Assembly (NCBI GenBank): GCA_024707225.1
Contig: JANQAE010000001.1
Location: 1,364,001-1,428,000, forward strand
Direction: 5' to 3'
DNA: 64,000 bases
Source of the DNA: Dokdonella sp.
GTDB lineage: Bacteria > Pseudomonadota > Gammaproteobacteria > Xanthomonadales > Rhodanobacteraceae
Shown: piece by piece, positions 35,697 to 45,358 of the stretch
Layout: each line of letters opens with the position of its first letter
How positions within the stretch are numbered: position 1 is the stretch's first letter
Translations under genes and position numbers: made by a program
Notes under the pieces: model-generated
The model's database searches: none
Seen by the model: only the letters and a program-made list of their open reading frames with translations
What the model was told of the DNA's origin: nothing

Positions 35697-37499
35697 TCAG
35701 CGCTGCGGCTGCCAGATCACCTCGACGAAGCCGGAACGACCCGGGGTGTTGTAGCCGTGGACCAGCTCGTAGTCGCGATCGGTCAGGTTCTCGATACGCG
35801 CGGCCAGGCTCCAGGACGGCGACAGCACGAACGATCCGCGCAGATTGATCAGCGTGTAGGACCCCAGCTGCAGGCCGCCGACGTCGTCGCGGGGGCCGCT
35901 GTAGAGCACCTCGACACCGGCCCGTGCGCGTGTGCCGAACGCATGCTCGACACGACTGGTGAACTTCTGTTTCGCGCGGCGCAGCAGCCGCGTATCGGTG
36001 TCCTCGTCGCGCGCGTCCTGCCAGGTGTAGCCGGCATGCACGAACCAGTCACCGACGCGGCCGTCGTAGGACAGCTCGCTGCCTTCGATCTTGGCGTGCG
36101 CGATGTTCTCGGCCTGGAAGTCCGGACCGGTGAAGCTGATCAGATCGCGCACCCGGGTCGAGTACAGATTGGCCTTGAGGCGATGCTCCGGCGCGAGCGC
36201 GAACTCCAGGCCCGCCTCTGCGCTGCGCGACTTCTCCGGATCCAGATCGGGATTGCCCGCATAGAGTCCCCCGAAGCCCGGCGAGTACTGCTCGTTCAAG
36301 GTCGGGCCGCGGAAACCCTGGCCGTAGCTCACGTAGGCGCGCACGGTTTCGCTGAAACGCCAGCCGAGCGCGGCCGAGCCGGTCGTGGTCGTGCCGAACA
36401 CGCTGTTGTCGTCGTGCCGCGCCGAGACCTCGGCGTCGAGCGCGCCGAAGCCGCCCTGCCAGCCCGCATAGAGACCGGTGTTGTTGCGGCTTTCCTCGTA
36501 GTTAGGCAGGCCGCTGAAGGTGTCGCGGTTCTCGCCCTGCTCGTGCACGTAGTCGATGCCGGCGACCACGGTCTGGGTGTCGCTCGGCGTGAACGTGTGC
36601 TGCCAGCCGACCGTCTCGCGCCGCGTGCGGTACAGCGCGTAGTACGCCGGTGTCTCGTAGTCCTCGCGCGCCGAGCCGGCGCTCAGCGTGTGGGTCCAGT
36701 TGGTGCCGAGCGCGCCGGCCAGCGAGAGGTTCAGCGCCTGCTCGGTGAAGTCGGACTTGCCGCCGGCGAACTCGACCTCGCCCTGGCTGCGCAGCACGAC
36801 GCCGGCGAGCGTCTGCGTGCCCACGCGCAGATCGCCCTGCGCGGTCAGGTGCTGGTTCTCGAGGCCGTGGTCCTTCGGCTCGTACGAGAAGCCGTCGCGG
36901 TTCTGGCTCGGGAAGCCATCGTAGTCGCGCGCGCCGACCTGCACGCTGTAGCCGCCGCGGTCGCCGCGGTCGCCGATGCCGACTGATGCGTTCGCATCGC
37001 CGTAGGTGCCGTAGCCGAGCGCCACGCGCGGCCCCTCGAGCTTGCGCGTGAAGATCTGCACGACGCCGCCGATCGCGTCCGATCCCCAGTAGCTGGCGCG
37101 CGGACCGCGCACGATCTCGATGCGGTCGATCGCGGCCAGCGGCATCGTCTCCCAGGTGAACGCGCCGGTGCCGAGCGCGGCCACACGCACGCCGTCGATC
37201 AGCACCAGCACGTGGTTGTTGTTCGTGCCGCGCAGGAAGACCGAGGTCTGGCTGCCCGACCCGCCGGTGCGCGCGATGTCGACGCCGGTCTCCAGGCGCA
37301 GCAGGTCGCTGAGGTCGCGGGCGGCGCTGGCGTCGATCTCCTCGCGCGTGATGACGCTGACGTCGGCCAGCGTGGTGTCGACGGTCCGCGCGACGCGCGA
37401 GGCGGTCACGACGACTTCGGGTTGGGTTTCGAGTTCGGCCCGGACCGGACCGGCGAGGCCGGCCAGCACGGCCAGCGACAAGTGGGTGATACGCAGCAT
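35697..37499 (-). CDS. btuB: TonB-dependent vitamin B12 outer-membrane receptor
   Basis: A 600-residue TonB-dependent transporter. A signal peptide (LSLAVLAGLAGPVRA) is followed by a TonB box-like EVVVTASRV, a plug domain (DLSDLLRLETGVDIARTGGS, VLVLIDGVRVAALGTGAF, IDRIEIVRGPRASYWGSDAI), and a barrel ending with the aromatic C-terminus GRSGFVEVIWQPQR. The plug pattern is BtuB-like, and the upstream cobalamin riboswitch strongly supports a corrinoid substrate. GGGAGGA precedes ATG 37499. No btuCDF genes are in the window. Confidence 0.92.
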   Translation of the reverse strand: MLRITHLSLAVLAGLAGPVRAELETQPEVVVTASRVARTVDTTLADVSVITREEIDASAARDLSDLLRLETGVDIARTGGSGSQTSVFLRGTNNNHVLVLIDGVRVAALGTGAFTWETMPLAAIDRIEIVRGPRASYWGSDAIGGVVQIFTRKLEGPRVALGYGTYGDANASVGIGDRGDRGGYSVQVGARDYDGFPSQNRDGFSYEPKDHGLENQHLTAQGDLRVGTQTLAGVVLRSQGEVEFAGGKSDFTEQALNLSLAGALGTNWTHTLSAGSAREDYETPAYYALYRTRRETVGWQHTFTPSDTQTVVAGIDYVHEQGENRDTFSGLPNYEESRNNTGLYAGWQGGFGALDAEVSARHDDNSVFGTTTTGSAALGWRFSETVRAYVSYGQGFRGPTLNEQYSPGFGGLYAGNPDLDPEKSRSAEAGLEFALAPEHRLKANLYSTRVRDLISFTGPDFQAENIAHAKIEGSELSYDGRVGDWFVHAGYTWQDARDEDTDTRLLRRAKQKFTSRVEHAFGTRARAGVEVLYSGPRDDVGGLQLGSYTLINLRGSFVLSPSWSLAARIENLTDRDYELVHGYNTPGRSGFVEVIWQPQR

Positions 37500-37633
37500 C
37501 GGTGATTCCTCCCGCAACGCGCAGATGCAAAAAGCCAGCGCACGGACGCGACGAGGACAAGCCGGACACGCGCATGCGCGCCCGAGCCCGCCCGTTGCCC
37601 GCCGCAACGCTGGAGCCGGGGACGCAACGCGTC

Positions 37634-37812
37634 CCGCATGGGCCGGTCTCCGGACTCGCAAGCGATGCGATGCATCGATCGGCCCGCCTTCCCGCTTGCG
37701 CAGTGGCCTGTGGACCGGTTTGACTTGCTTACCGTTGCGGGGGCAGTACCGGGTTTGCGCGTCGTCGTCCGACGTGCGCACCGGTTTCCCGTTTCATCCC
37801 GCATCAGCGGGA
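37634..37812 (-). promoter_or_regulatory. Cobalamin riboswitch
   Basis: On the minus strand, in order: GGGAAACCGGTGCG (P2/P3 entry), GTACTGCCCCCGCAACGGTAAGC, shown here as GTACTGCCCCCGCAAC then GGTAAGC (the most conserved core), GCCACTG (37707-37701), GCGGGAAGGCG, and the B12 box GAGTCCGGAGACCGGCC near 37641-37660. These are the signature elements of the adenosylcobalamin riboswitch in the right order and spacing. About 135 bases separate it from the btuB start, leaving room for an expression platform. Expected effect: corrinoid binding lowers btuB expression. Confidence 0.95.
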
Positions 37813-37989
37813 CACCCAAAGCGGGGCGCAGTGTAGTGGCCGGCCCTGTGCACCGCAACACGAACGCGTTCCCGAGCGGGTGCGCAGCTGCCCTGCCTAT
37901 TTCGACCGGGTGCGACCGGTCGCGCCGCGCCGGCACACCCCCGCGCGCCGAAAGCGCTGAGCCGCCGGCGGCGCGAACGGAGGACCGAT

Positions 37990-38934
37990 CTAGCCGGGAT
38001 CGAAGCCCGACGCGAAGAGGCGCTCGTCGAGCAGGCCGACGTCGAGCAGCAGCGCGCGGTCGAGCGCCGACAGGCCGTAGCGCGTGCCGCGGTAGAACAC
38101 GACGCCGTTCATCAGCTCGTCGATCAGGCCGCCTGCGCCGCGCAGCGCGGCATCGCCCGAAGGCGGCGCGTCGCGTGAGGGCGGCAGTTCGCAGGCCTTC
38201 CACGGCACCGGCGCACCGTCGCGCCACGCGACCGGCAGCGCTGCCCGCACCGCGACGGTCGTCGTGCCGGCATTGCCCCAGTGCTTGTTGTTGCCGGTCG
38301 TCAGATCCGGCGCGCTGCCCCAGCTGAGGCTCGAGGCCGGCCCTGCGAACAGCGTCGGCGTGCCCGGCTGCATCCAGCGGTCGAACGTCGACCAGTACGT
38401 GGCCGGCGGCGCGCCGCTGGTCGGATCGGACCAGCCGTTGTAGGCCAGGACATGACCCCATTCGTGCAGGAACACGCTCATCGCGTCGGTGCGATCGGCC
38501 GGTACCGGCGCGGCACGTGCCAGCGGATCGGGATCGAACCAGAGCTCGTCGCGCAGGTAGGCCAGACCGATGTTGACGATCGCGTCGGCTTGCGCGCCGT
38601 TGACGTCGACGCCGGTGCGCAGCTCGTAGGCGGCGCCCTGCTCGTAGGTGTCGCGCCCGGCGACGACGCCGACCGGAGCCGTCGCGACGCTCGCGCCGTT
38701 CGCGGTCGCGATCGGCGCGATGCCGACGCGCACGTCGATCGTGACCGGACGCGTGATACCGAGCGCCACGGCCCAGAGGCGGCCGGCCGCGACCAGATGT
38801 GAACCGATGTCGGCACGCTCCTGCACGGTCAGCATCGATGCGGACGCGTCGAAGCCGACCTGCACGATCGGCTGCGCGCCGGCCGATGCGGCCGCGAACG
38901 TGAAGGCACCGGCCATGACCAGACAAACGCGCAT
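37990..38934 (-). CDS. Exported putative zinc metalloprotease (HEWGH) with F-x-S-G-F-D tail
   Basis: A 314-residue protein with a signal peptide (MRVCLVMAGAFTFAAASAGAQ). The motif SVFLHEWGHVLAYNG is a zincin HEXXH site. The rest (QVGFDASASMLTVQERADIG at the start, NGVVFYRGTRYGLSALDRALLLDVGLL at the end, given in parts) resembles the bacterial secreted proteases annotated as NF038122-like; this match is from memory. It ends RLFASGFDPG, sharing a tail motif with three other exported proteins in the window. It stands alone between the riboswitch leader and topoisomerase IB. Confidence 0.7.
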   Translation of the reverse strand: MRVCLVMAGAFTFAAASAGAQPIVQVGFDASASMLTVQERADIGSHLVAAGRLWAVALGITRPVTIDVRVGIAPIATANGASVATAPVGVVAGRDTYEQGAAYELRTGVDVNGAQADAIVNIGLAYLRDELWFDPDPLARAAPVPADRTDAMSVFLHEWGHVLAYNGWSDPTSGAPPATYWSTFDRWMQPGTPTLFAGPASSLSWGSAPDLTTGNNKHWGNAGTTTVAVRAALPVAWRDGAPVPWKACELPPSRDAPPSGDAALRGAGGLIDELMNGVVFYRGTRYGLSALDRALLLDVGLLDERLFASGFDPG

Positions 38935-39017
38935 GCAGACTCCCGCAGGATCGCGCCGGCGATCCCGGCTCGTCCGTCACAGGCGCAGGAACGCGCCCGG
39001 ATGTCGCATCGCCGTCG

Positions 39018-40115
39018 TCAGCGCCGCGCGCGGCGCGCGAGCAGACGGACCAGCAGCGTCTCGAGCTGACGCGGCCCGCGTGCGCCGTGCGCGCCGGCTA
39101 GCCGGTGCAGGCGGCCGCTGCGCCAGGCCTCCAGTACACGCGGATCGACATAGGACTTGCGGCAGACCGCCGGTGTATTGCGCAGCACCGCGGCGACCTC
39201 GCGCACGACGGCGGTCTCGACGGCCGCCAGTGCGCGCTCCCCGCCCTGCTCCGGCAGCGGCGTGCGCGCCAGCAGCTCCGCCGCCGCGAGCGTGCCGCCC
39301 CAGGTGCGGAAATCCTTCGCGGTGAACTCCGCGCCGGTCGCTTCGCGCAGATACGCGTTGACCTGGCCCGAGTCGACCGGCTGGCAGCTGCCGTCCTCGC
39401 CGAGGTACTGGAACAGCTGCTGGCCCGGCAGCTGATGGCAGCGCGCGACGATCCGCGTCAGCCGCGCATCGTCGACGACGACATCGTGCGCGAGTCCGCT
39501 CTTGCCGCGGAACCGCAGCACCAGCCGTCCGCCGCGCAGGTTGGCCACGTGCCGGTTGCGCAGCGTGGTCAGCCCGAACGAGCGGTTCTCGCGCGCATAG
39601 GTCTCGTTGCCGACGCGCGCCAGCGTGTCGGCGAGCAGCGAAACGACGACCGCGAGCACTTTTTCGCGAGGTAGGCCCGGCTGCGCGAGATCGCGACGCA
39701 GCCGGCGCCGCAGCTTCGGCAGCGCCAGGCCGAACGCGGCGAGCCGGCTGAACTTGTTGCGGTCGCGCACCAGCCGCCAGCGCGCGTGATAGCGGTACTG
39801 CTTGCGCCGCCGTGCGTCGCGACCGGTCGCCTGCAGGTGGCCGAGCGGATCGCGGCAGATCCAGACCTCGGTATAGGCCGGCGGTACCGCGAGCTTGCGG
39901 ATGCGTGCCAGCGCGTCCTCGTCGCGAATGGGACTGCCGTCGACGTCGCTGTAGACGAAGCCCTTGCCGGCGCGGCGACGCCGGATGCCCGGCGTGCCGT
40001 CGCGGACGTGGATCAGTCCGGCCTCGCGTGCCGCGAGCGCCTCTTCGGCCAGGGTCAGCGTGCGGTCGGAATCGTCGGAGCCCTTGCGACGGGGCCGGTT
40101 CACACGTGCGGTCAT
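39018..40115 (-). CDS. DNA topoisomerase IB (poxvirus type)
   Basis: A 365-residue type IB topoisomerase that relaxes supercoils through a 3'-phosphotyrosine. It has the N-terminal TopIB_N-like IRKLAVPPAYTEVWICRDPLGHLQATGRD, in part, then YHARWRLVRDRNKFSRLAAFG. The catalytic domain shows RVGNETYARENRSFGLTTLR, FRGKSGLAHDVVV, KDFRTWGGTLAAAELL and the nucleophile Tyr in VCRKSYVDPRVL. Bacterial members are scattered and thought to be laterally acquired. A 15-residue basic end follows. Confidence 0.92.
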   Translation of the reverse strand: MTARVNRPRRKGSDDSDRTLTLAEEALAAREAGLIHVRDGTPGIRRRRAGKGFVYSDVDGSPIRDEDALARIRKLAVPPAYTEVWICRDPLGHLQATGRDARRRKQYRYHARWRLVRDRNKFSRLAAFGLALPKLRRRLRRDLAQPGLPREKVLAVVVSLLADTLARVGNETYARENRSFGLTTLRNRHVANLRGGRLVLRFRGKSGLAHDVVVDDARLTRIVARCHQLPGQQLFQYLGEDGSCQPVDSGQVNAYLREATGAEFTAKDFRTWGGTLAAAELLARTPLPEQGGERALAAVETAVVREVAAVLRNTPAVCRKSYVDPRVLEAWRSGRLHRLAGAHGARGPRQLETLLVRLLARRARR

Positions 40116-40471
40116 GGCGATAGCGTCACCGATCGACGATGAATGCAGACCCGGCCGCCGCGGTCCGTTCGCAGCTGATGACGCAAGAGATGATGGATGA
40201 GAGCGGACGCGTCTGCGCTGCCGGCTGCGGCGTCTCGCGCGGCATGCCGTCGCCGAGACGCACCACGGCTGTACTGCGGGCGAAGGCGCGCAGCGGCGAT
40301 CGACGCGCCGCTGCCGCGCGCGTCGCGCCGACGGGCTCGAAACCGTCGGAGCGCGGCCGGCACGGGCCCAATCAGAGTATCGAGTGGCGCGGCGCCGTAG
40401 CGCTCGGCCGAATCAGCGTGAGCTCGAGCGCGCCCGGCCGCCGCATGCGTGGCAGCCGGACGACAGGCCTG
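40116..40471. other. Intergenic region without a recognised gene
   Basis: 356 bases between the topoisomerase start and the end of the DUF6496-type gene. Several frames are open, as expected at this GC content, but none has a domain, a convincing ribosome site or codon bias. It presumably holds the topoisomerase promoter. Confidence 0.6.
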
Positions 40472-40972
40472 TCACGCCGCGCGCTTGCGTGTGCGCGCCG
40501 CCTTTTTCGCAGCGGCCGAGCGGCCCGCGGCGCCCTTTGTCCGTGCGGCCTTCTTCGCGGCGGCCGAGCGGCTGGCCGCGGTGCGCTTCTTGGCCGCGCT
40601 CTTGGCGTGACGCGACAGGGCCGACGCGCTGGCTGCCCGCGTCGGTGCCTTCTCGAGCGCGCGCTTGGTCGCGCGCGAACGCGTCGCCGAGGTCTTCTTC
40701 CTGGCGGCCGCGCTCTGCTCGCCCTTGGCGCTGTCCTGCTCGGCCTTGCGGCGCGTCGAGGCGGACGCCTTCTTCGGCGCGCCGACCTTGACGCCGGCGC
40801 GGCGCGCCTTGGACAGGCCGATCGCGATCGCCTGCTGGGTCGATTGGGCGCCGTGCTTGCCTCCGCGGACGTGCTCGATCTCCTCGTGCACGTAAGCCCC
40901 GGCCTGGGTGCTCGGCGATTTGCCCTCTCGTTTGGCGCGCTGAGCGCGCGCCGCGGTCTTCTTCTCCGGCAT
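40472..40972 (-). CDS. DUF6496-like protein with histone-H1-like Lys/Ala tail
   Basis: A 166-residue, extremely basic protein. The first half has a conserved-looking core, AGAYVHEEIEHVRGGKHGAQ followed by STQQAIAIGLSKARRAGVKV, which I recall as the DUF6496 type. The second half is Ala/Lys/Arg/Ser low complexity with a duplicated unit RSAAAKKAARTKGAAG / RSAAAKKAARTRKRAA, like bacterial histone H1 homologues. A DNA- or RNA-binding architectural role is likely (inference). ATG 40972 follows GGAGG. Confidence 0.75.
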   Translation of the reverse strand: MPEKKTAARAQRAKREGKSPSTQAGAYVHEEIEHVRGGKHGAQSTQQAIAIGLSKARRAGVKVGAPKKASASTRRKAEQDSAKGEQSAAARKKTSATRSRATKRALEKAPTRAASASALSRHAKSAAKKRTAASRSAAAKKAARTKGAAGRSAAAKKAARTRKRAA

Positions 40973-41061
40973 GGAGGCCTCCTGCGGTCGTTCGAGCGAC
41001 GTGGGATCCCCGTGGTAGCAAACCGCCACCAACCGGCCGTGAACGCGATCGACGCGGCTCG

Positions 41062-42084
41062 TCAGCGGGACCGCGACGCAAGCTGCTCGCCGACCGCTTC
41101 GACGGCCTCGACGATCGCGTCGGGCCGATCCTGCGGAATATCGTGCGAGGCGCGATTGACGGTCACGCGCCGGCCGCGCGTCGAGGTCCCGGCCAGCGTC
41201 TCGTGCGTCTTGAGCTGGGCGGCCTCCAGCGCACGCCGTCCGTTCAGCGGCGCAGCGGTATAGGCGTGGCGTGCGGTCAGGACCAGCAGCGGCTTGTCGC
41301 CGTGTCGCTCGGCCGGGTCGACCGGCTCGGCGAACGACGCGGCCTTCGCTTCCGATCCGGATACCAGGGTCTGCCAGAACGCCGGCTTTGACTGGTTCGC
41401 GCGCAGCGCATCGTTGATGCGCTGGCCGAAGCGCGGGTCGGCCGGCCGCAGGCATGCGCGCAGCTCGCCGGTCGGCCGCGTCAGTGCCCCCTCCTGCGCA
41501 CCGCGCTCGCAGCGCTTGAGCATCTCCAGCGCCTGCGGCATCGCATCCATCTCCTGCTTCTCGTACGCCGGCGAGAACTCGCCGATGTGCTGCGGCGGTG
41601 GCTCGACCAGCACCAGCGCGGCCACGTTCTCGCCGTGGCGCTGGTCATAGCGGCGCACGATGTGGCTGCCGAGCGAATGACCGACCAGGATCACCGGCGT
41701 CGCTATGCCGGCCGCTTCGATCAATGCATGCAGGTCGGCCACCTCGGCATCGATGTCGCGCGGCATCGGTCCGGGATCGCTGAAGCCGTAGCCGGCCCGG
41801 TCGTAGGCGCAGACGCGCTGGCGCGCCGCGATCATCGGCTGTACGCGCCACCAGGCCATCGCGTCGGCACCGAAGCCGGCCTCGAGCACGACCGTCGGCG
41901 CGCCCGCGCCGCTGCAGCGCAGATTGAGCTGGCGACCACCGATGTCGACGCGCTGCGACGGCTCCGCATAGTCGGGCGTCGGCCGGTTCGGGGCGGCTGC
42001 ACGCGCCTCGCCGGCACCGGGCGGCGCACAGAACAGACCGGCCGACAGCAGCAAGGCGAGCGAGAGCGGAAACGATCGGTCCAT
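41062..42084 (-). CDS. Exported alpha/beta-hydrolase
   Basis: A 340-residue hydrolase with a signal peptide (LSLALLLSAGLFCAPPGAGEARA). The fold is evident from VVLEAGFGADAMAWW (oxyanion strand), VCAYDRAGYGFSDPG, the nucleophile elbow LVGHSLGSHIV (Ser), and a late His in VNRASHDIPQDRPDAI. Such proteins are often called alpha/beta-fold esterases; the substrate cannot be predicted. It follows the DUF6496-type gene upstream boundary and is transcribed in the same direction. Confidence 0.85.
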   Translation of the reverse strand: MDRSFPLSLALLLSAGLFCAPPGAGEARAAAPNRPTPDYAEPSQRVDIGGRQLNLRCSGAGAPTVVLEAGFGADAMAWWRVQPMIAARQRVCAYDRAGYGFSDPGPMPRDIDAEVADLHALIEAAGIATPVILVGHSLGSHIVRRYDQRHGENVAALVLVEPPPQHIGEFSPAYEKQEMDAMPQALEMLKRCERGAQEGALTRPTGELRACLRPADPRFGQRINDALRANQSKPAFWQTLVSGSEAKAASFAEPVDPAERHGDKPLLVLTARHAYTAAPLNGRRALEAAQLKTHETLAGTSTRGRRVTVNRASHDIPQDRPDAIVEAVEAVGEQLASRSR

Positions 42085-42384
42085 GGACGTGCTGCATCAG
42101 CGGCGCGGAGCGGCCAGCGTCGATGATAGGCCGAGGGCCCCGGCCGCGGGTGCCGATGCTGCACGGTACGTCGCGGCCGGCGCGCGCGGCGGGCGCCATC
42201 GCACACCGCCGGCGCCGCTGCGCGCTGCGGCGAGCGGCACACGCCCGTCGACGGTCCGACCGCACCGGCCGGCGCGCCGTGCCGGATCGCCCGCGCCCCT
42301 TGAAATCGTCCGCATGCGACGCGACAGCAGAGCGACGCGGCGGAGCCACGACGGCACGCCGCCCCCTTTCCGACCGGAACGCCG

Positions 42385-42891
42385 ATGACCCTCTCCCTGC
42401 ACCGCCTTACCGTCCCCGCCTATCTGCGCGGTCTGAACACGCTGGCGCGCTACCTCGACCACGCCGCCGCGCATGCGCGCGCGAACGGCAGCGATCCCGA
42501 CGCGTTGGCGGCTGCGCGGCTGGCGCCGGACATGCTGCCGCTGGCCGGCCAGATCCAGCGCGCCAGCGATACCTCGAAGAACGCGATCGCACGTCTCCTC
42601 GGCACCGACCCGCCGCGCTTCGCGGACCAGGAAACCACGCTCGGCGAGCTGCGCGAGCGCCTCGAGAAGACGATCGCCTACGTCGAGTCGGCCGACCCGG
42701 CCGCAGTCGACGCCGGCGCCGCGCGCGAGATCACGCTGACGTTCGGACCGCTCAGCCGCCGCTTCGACGGCGAGGGCTACGTGCTCGAGTTCGCGCTGCC
42801 GAACTTCTACTTCCACCTCGCGACCGCACACGCGATCCTGCGCCATGCCGGCGTGGCGATCGGCAAGCTCGACTACCTCGGCGCGGCCTGA
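42385..42891 (+). CDS. DUF1993 family protein
   Basis: A 168-residue protein matching DUF1993: YLRGLNTLARYLDHAAAHA, LAPDMLPLAGQIQRASDTSK, FADQETTLGELRERLEKTIAYV, and the end FYFHLATAHAILRHAGVAIGK followed by LDYLGAA. The fold is DinB-like (four-helix bundle), with His residues that could bind metal. The function is unknown. About 300 bases upstream, back to the hydrolase, hold no gene I can support. Confidence 0.85.
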   Translation: MTLSLHRLTVPAYLRGLNTLARYLDHAAAHARANGSDPDALAAARLAPDMLPLAGQIQRASDTSKNAIARLLGTDPPRFADQETTLGELRERLEKTIAYVESADPAAVDAGAAREITLTFGPLSRRFDGEGYVLEFALPNFYFHLATAHAILRHAGVAIGKLDYLGAA

Positions 42892-42942
42892 GCGGTCCGT
42901 CCGCGGCCGTCCGGCCGCGCGCCGTGCCGGACCGGCCCGAGG

Positions 42943-44612
42943 TCATCTCGACTCGAATGCGTCCGCGAAGATCCGGTCCGCCGGAACGGCGACCTGCAGC
43001 TCGTACGCACCGATGTCGCAGCGGCCGCCCTGATCGGGGCGCGGATGATCGATGCAGCGCGGCATCAGCGCGAGATCGAGCTCCTCGTGATCGACCGGTT
43101 CGGCCGCGCAGGCGTCGACGAGCGGACCGTCGGCGCGCGGCCGGTAGTCGCCGGCCGCTGCTTCGGCGAACATGTCCGCCGTCACCGCGCGGTTGCACAC
43201 GCCGTACTGCGACAGCCCGCCGCTCGCCGGCAGCGGGTCGGCCGTCGCGATCGCGTCGACCGCGTAGTGCCAGCGATCGCCGCCGCCGAGCGCGGACGTC
43301 GCATCGGCCGGAAACGTATCGGCACCGCGCACCTCGACATTGCGTGCGAACGTCACGAACGACAGCCGCGCCGCGCCGGCACCGCACCGACGCGCGAGGC
43401 ATAGGAAATCACGCGGCGGCCGGTGTAGTTGGCGCCCTCGCGCCAGGTCAGCCGGTTGCCGGCGACCAGCACGCCCTCCAGGTCGAGCTGCGTACCCCAG
43501 CTGATCGCGCCCGGACTGCCCCAGGCGCAGTTGTCGATCAGCGCGAGCTGGCGCAGCGTGGCGCGCGTGTCGGCCTCCAGATACAGGCCGCCGCCCTCGC
43601 CGCGCGTGCCGGGGCAGCCGTCGCCGGCCTGGTTGCCCTCGATCCGCGCGCAATCCGCGCCGCTGCACTGCACCGCGAAGACGTTCGAGTAGCTGCGCTG
43701 CATGCGCACCTGCGCGCCGCCGCTCGCGTAGAGGCCGCCGCCGGCCTCCTCGGCATGGTTGAACGAAAGCGCGAGCTCGTGCGCGTCGAACAGGGCGCCG
43801 GCCTCGAGGTGGACGCCGCCGCCGCGCTGCGCGGCATTGCCGGTGATGCGCGCGCCGGTCGCGTCGTGCTGGACGTCCGGCTCGCCGACGCTGCCGATGC
43901 CGATCGAACCGCCGACCGCGGCCAGGCCGCCGCCGCGCGCGGCGCGGTTGCCGCCGATCTCGGTCCGGTCGGCGCGGATGCGCGCGCTCGCGCGCTCCAG
44001 ATAGACGCCGCCGCCGGCCTGGCCGGCCACGTTGCCGGCGATGCGGACGCCGGCGTGCAGTTCGAGCACACCGGCCAGATTCGTGCCGGCCAGCGCGATG
44101 CCGCCGCCGTTGCCGTCGACGCGGTTGTCGAGCACCTCCACGTCCTGCAGCACGAGGCGGACGCTGCCGGCCGCATCGATGCCGCCGCCGTGCCCGTCCG
44201 CACCGCCGCTGCCGTCGCGGATCACCAGACGCCGCAGTGTGACGTCGGTATAGAGGCCGTCGGCACGGACCCGCAGCACCGCGTCGGTGCCGGGCGCGCC
44301 GGCCTCGTGGCCGCCGATCAGCGCAGTCGCGCCGACCGGCAGCGCATCGGCCGCGCAGCTGGCCCAGCCGCCCGAGACGGTGACCGACTGCTGCTCGACG
44401 CGCAGGCGTTGCAGCGTGTGCTCGGCCGCGACGAGGCGGATCTCGTCCTCCTCGGGCCCGTTGGCGGCGGCCGCATCGAGCGCGTCCTGAACCCGGACGT
44501 GGCTGCAGTCGGCCCCGGGGCCGACCGTGAACACCGCGGCCGCGGCCGGGCCGGCGGCGAGGACGCAGGCGGCGGCGAACAGCCGGCCGCGCGAAAAAAC
44601 CTGGAACGACAT
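42943..44612 (-). CDS. Exported parallel beta-helix protein (frameshifted) with F-x-D-A-F-E tail
   Basis: A protein of about 556 residues. The signal peptide (LFAAACVLAAGPAAAA) is followed by CSHVRVQDALDAAAANGPEE, typical of right-handed beta-helix exoproteins (pectate-lyase-like or polymorphic outer-membrane type). Repeats of the form G-N-x-A-x-x-x-G-G-G-[VL]-x-[LA] recur (RIAGNVAGQAGGGVYLE, RITGNAAQRGGGVHLE). Near 43386 the frame shifts, and the remainder ARLSFVTFARNVEVRGADTF to the end IGAYELQVAVPADRIFADAF-ESR is in the second frame. No catalytic residues are recognisable, so adhesion or carbohydrate binding is as likely as lyase activity. Confidence 0.75.
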
Positions 44613-44739
44613 GGCGGAAGGATCCTTTCGGGCACGAGATGCACCCTCCAGGACGTAAGCGCACGCCAAAACCTCTCAGCGGCCGGTCCGGCCGCGGTCA
44701 CGGTCTCGGGCGCTCAGCCGGACCGCCTGCCGGCCCCGC

Positions 44740-45003
44740 TCATGACGTCGGCGTCGCGTCGCTGTCGGCGCCGACGAAGAACGGCTCGACCGCGCCCTTG
44801 AGCTTGACCGTCATCGGCCGGCCGCGCCGGTCCAGCGCGCGGCCGGCGGCCACGCGGATCCAGCCTTCGCTGATGCAGTACTCCTCGACGTCGTGACGCT
44901 CGCGGCCGTTGAAGCGGATGCCGATCGGGCGCTCGAGCAAGGAAGCGTCGTGGAACGGACTGCGCGGATCGACGCTGAGGCGGTCGGGAAACGAATCGGT
45001 CAT
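44740..45003 (-). CDS. DUF3297 family protein
   Basis: An 87-residue protein almost entirely covered by the DUF3297 pattern: FPDRLSVDPRSPFHDASLLE, GIRFNGRERHDVEEYCISEG, RPMTVKLKGAVEPFF. ATG 45003 gives the normal family length; open sequence upstream to 45390 is not conserved. The function is unknown. It follows the beta-helix gene upstream region on the same strand. Confidence 0.88.
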   Translation of the reverse strand: MTDSFPDRLSVDPRSPFHDASLLERPIGIRFNGRERHDVEEYCISEGWIRVAAGRALDRRGRPMTVKLKGAVEPFFVGADSDATPTS

Positions 45004-45358
45004 GGGGCGCTGGGTCTGGGGAGAAAACGCGAAGGGTAGCGCGCCCGACCGCGCGCGTCGCCTGCCGATACCGGATCGGCGGGCTCGGCGCGCGACCATC
45101 GCCGCCGTGCGTCCGGCGGCGCGGGGCTCGCGCCGCGGACCGGCCGCGCCCTGCCCGATCGCCGCGACGCCGTACGGCGCGTTACGATCGGAGGCGCACC
45201 GCCGAGCCGCCGTGCGACCGGTCCGAACGCAGCGTGTGCCGGTGCCGTGACGATACGGCTGTGCCGTGTACAGCGCCGCCCGCTGCGGCCGCCCGCGACT
45301 CGCCGAGCGGTTCCACCGCCGCGCCAGTCCTGTCACGCACGTCCAACCGGAGACTTCG
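45004..45358. other. Intergenic region without a recognised gene
   Basis: 355 bases between two divergent genes (DUF3297 and the ASRT-like gene). I see no coding pattern. It must contain both promoters, but none is convincing by eye. Confidence 0.6.

Noticed and set aside
40139-41263. A 374-codon plus-strand frame
   Set aside because: It runs antisense through the DUF6496-type gene, is Arg/Ser-rich and has no recognisable domain.
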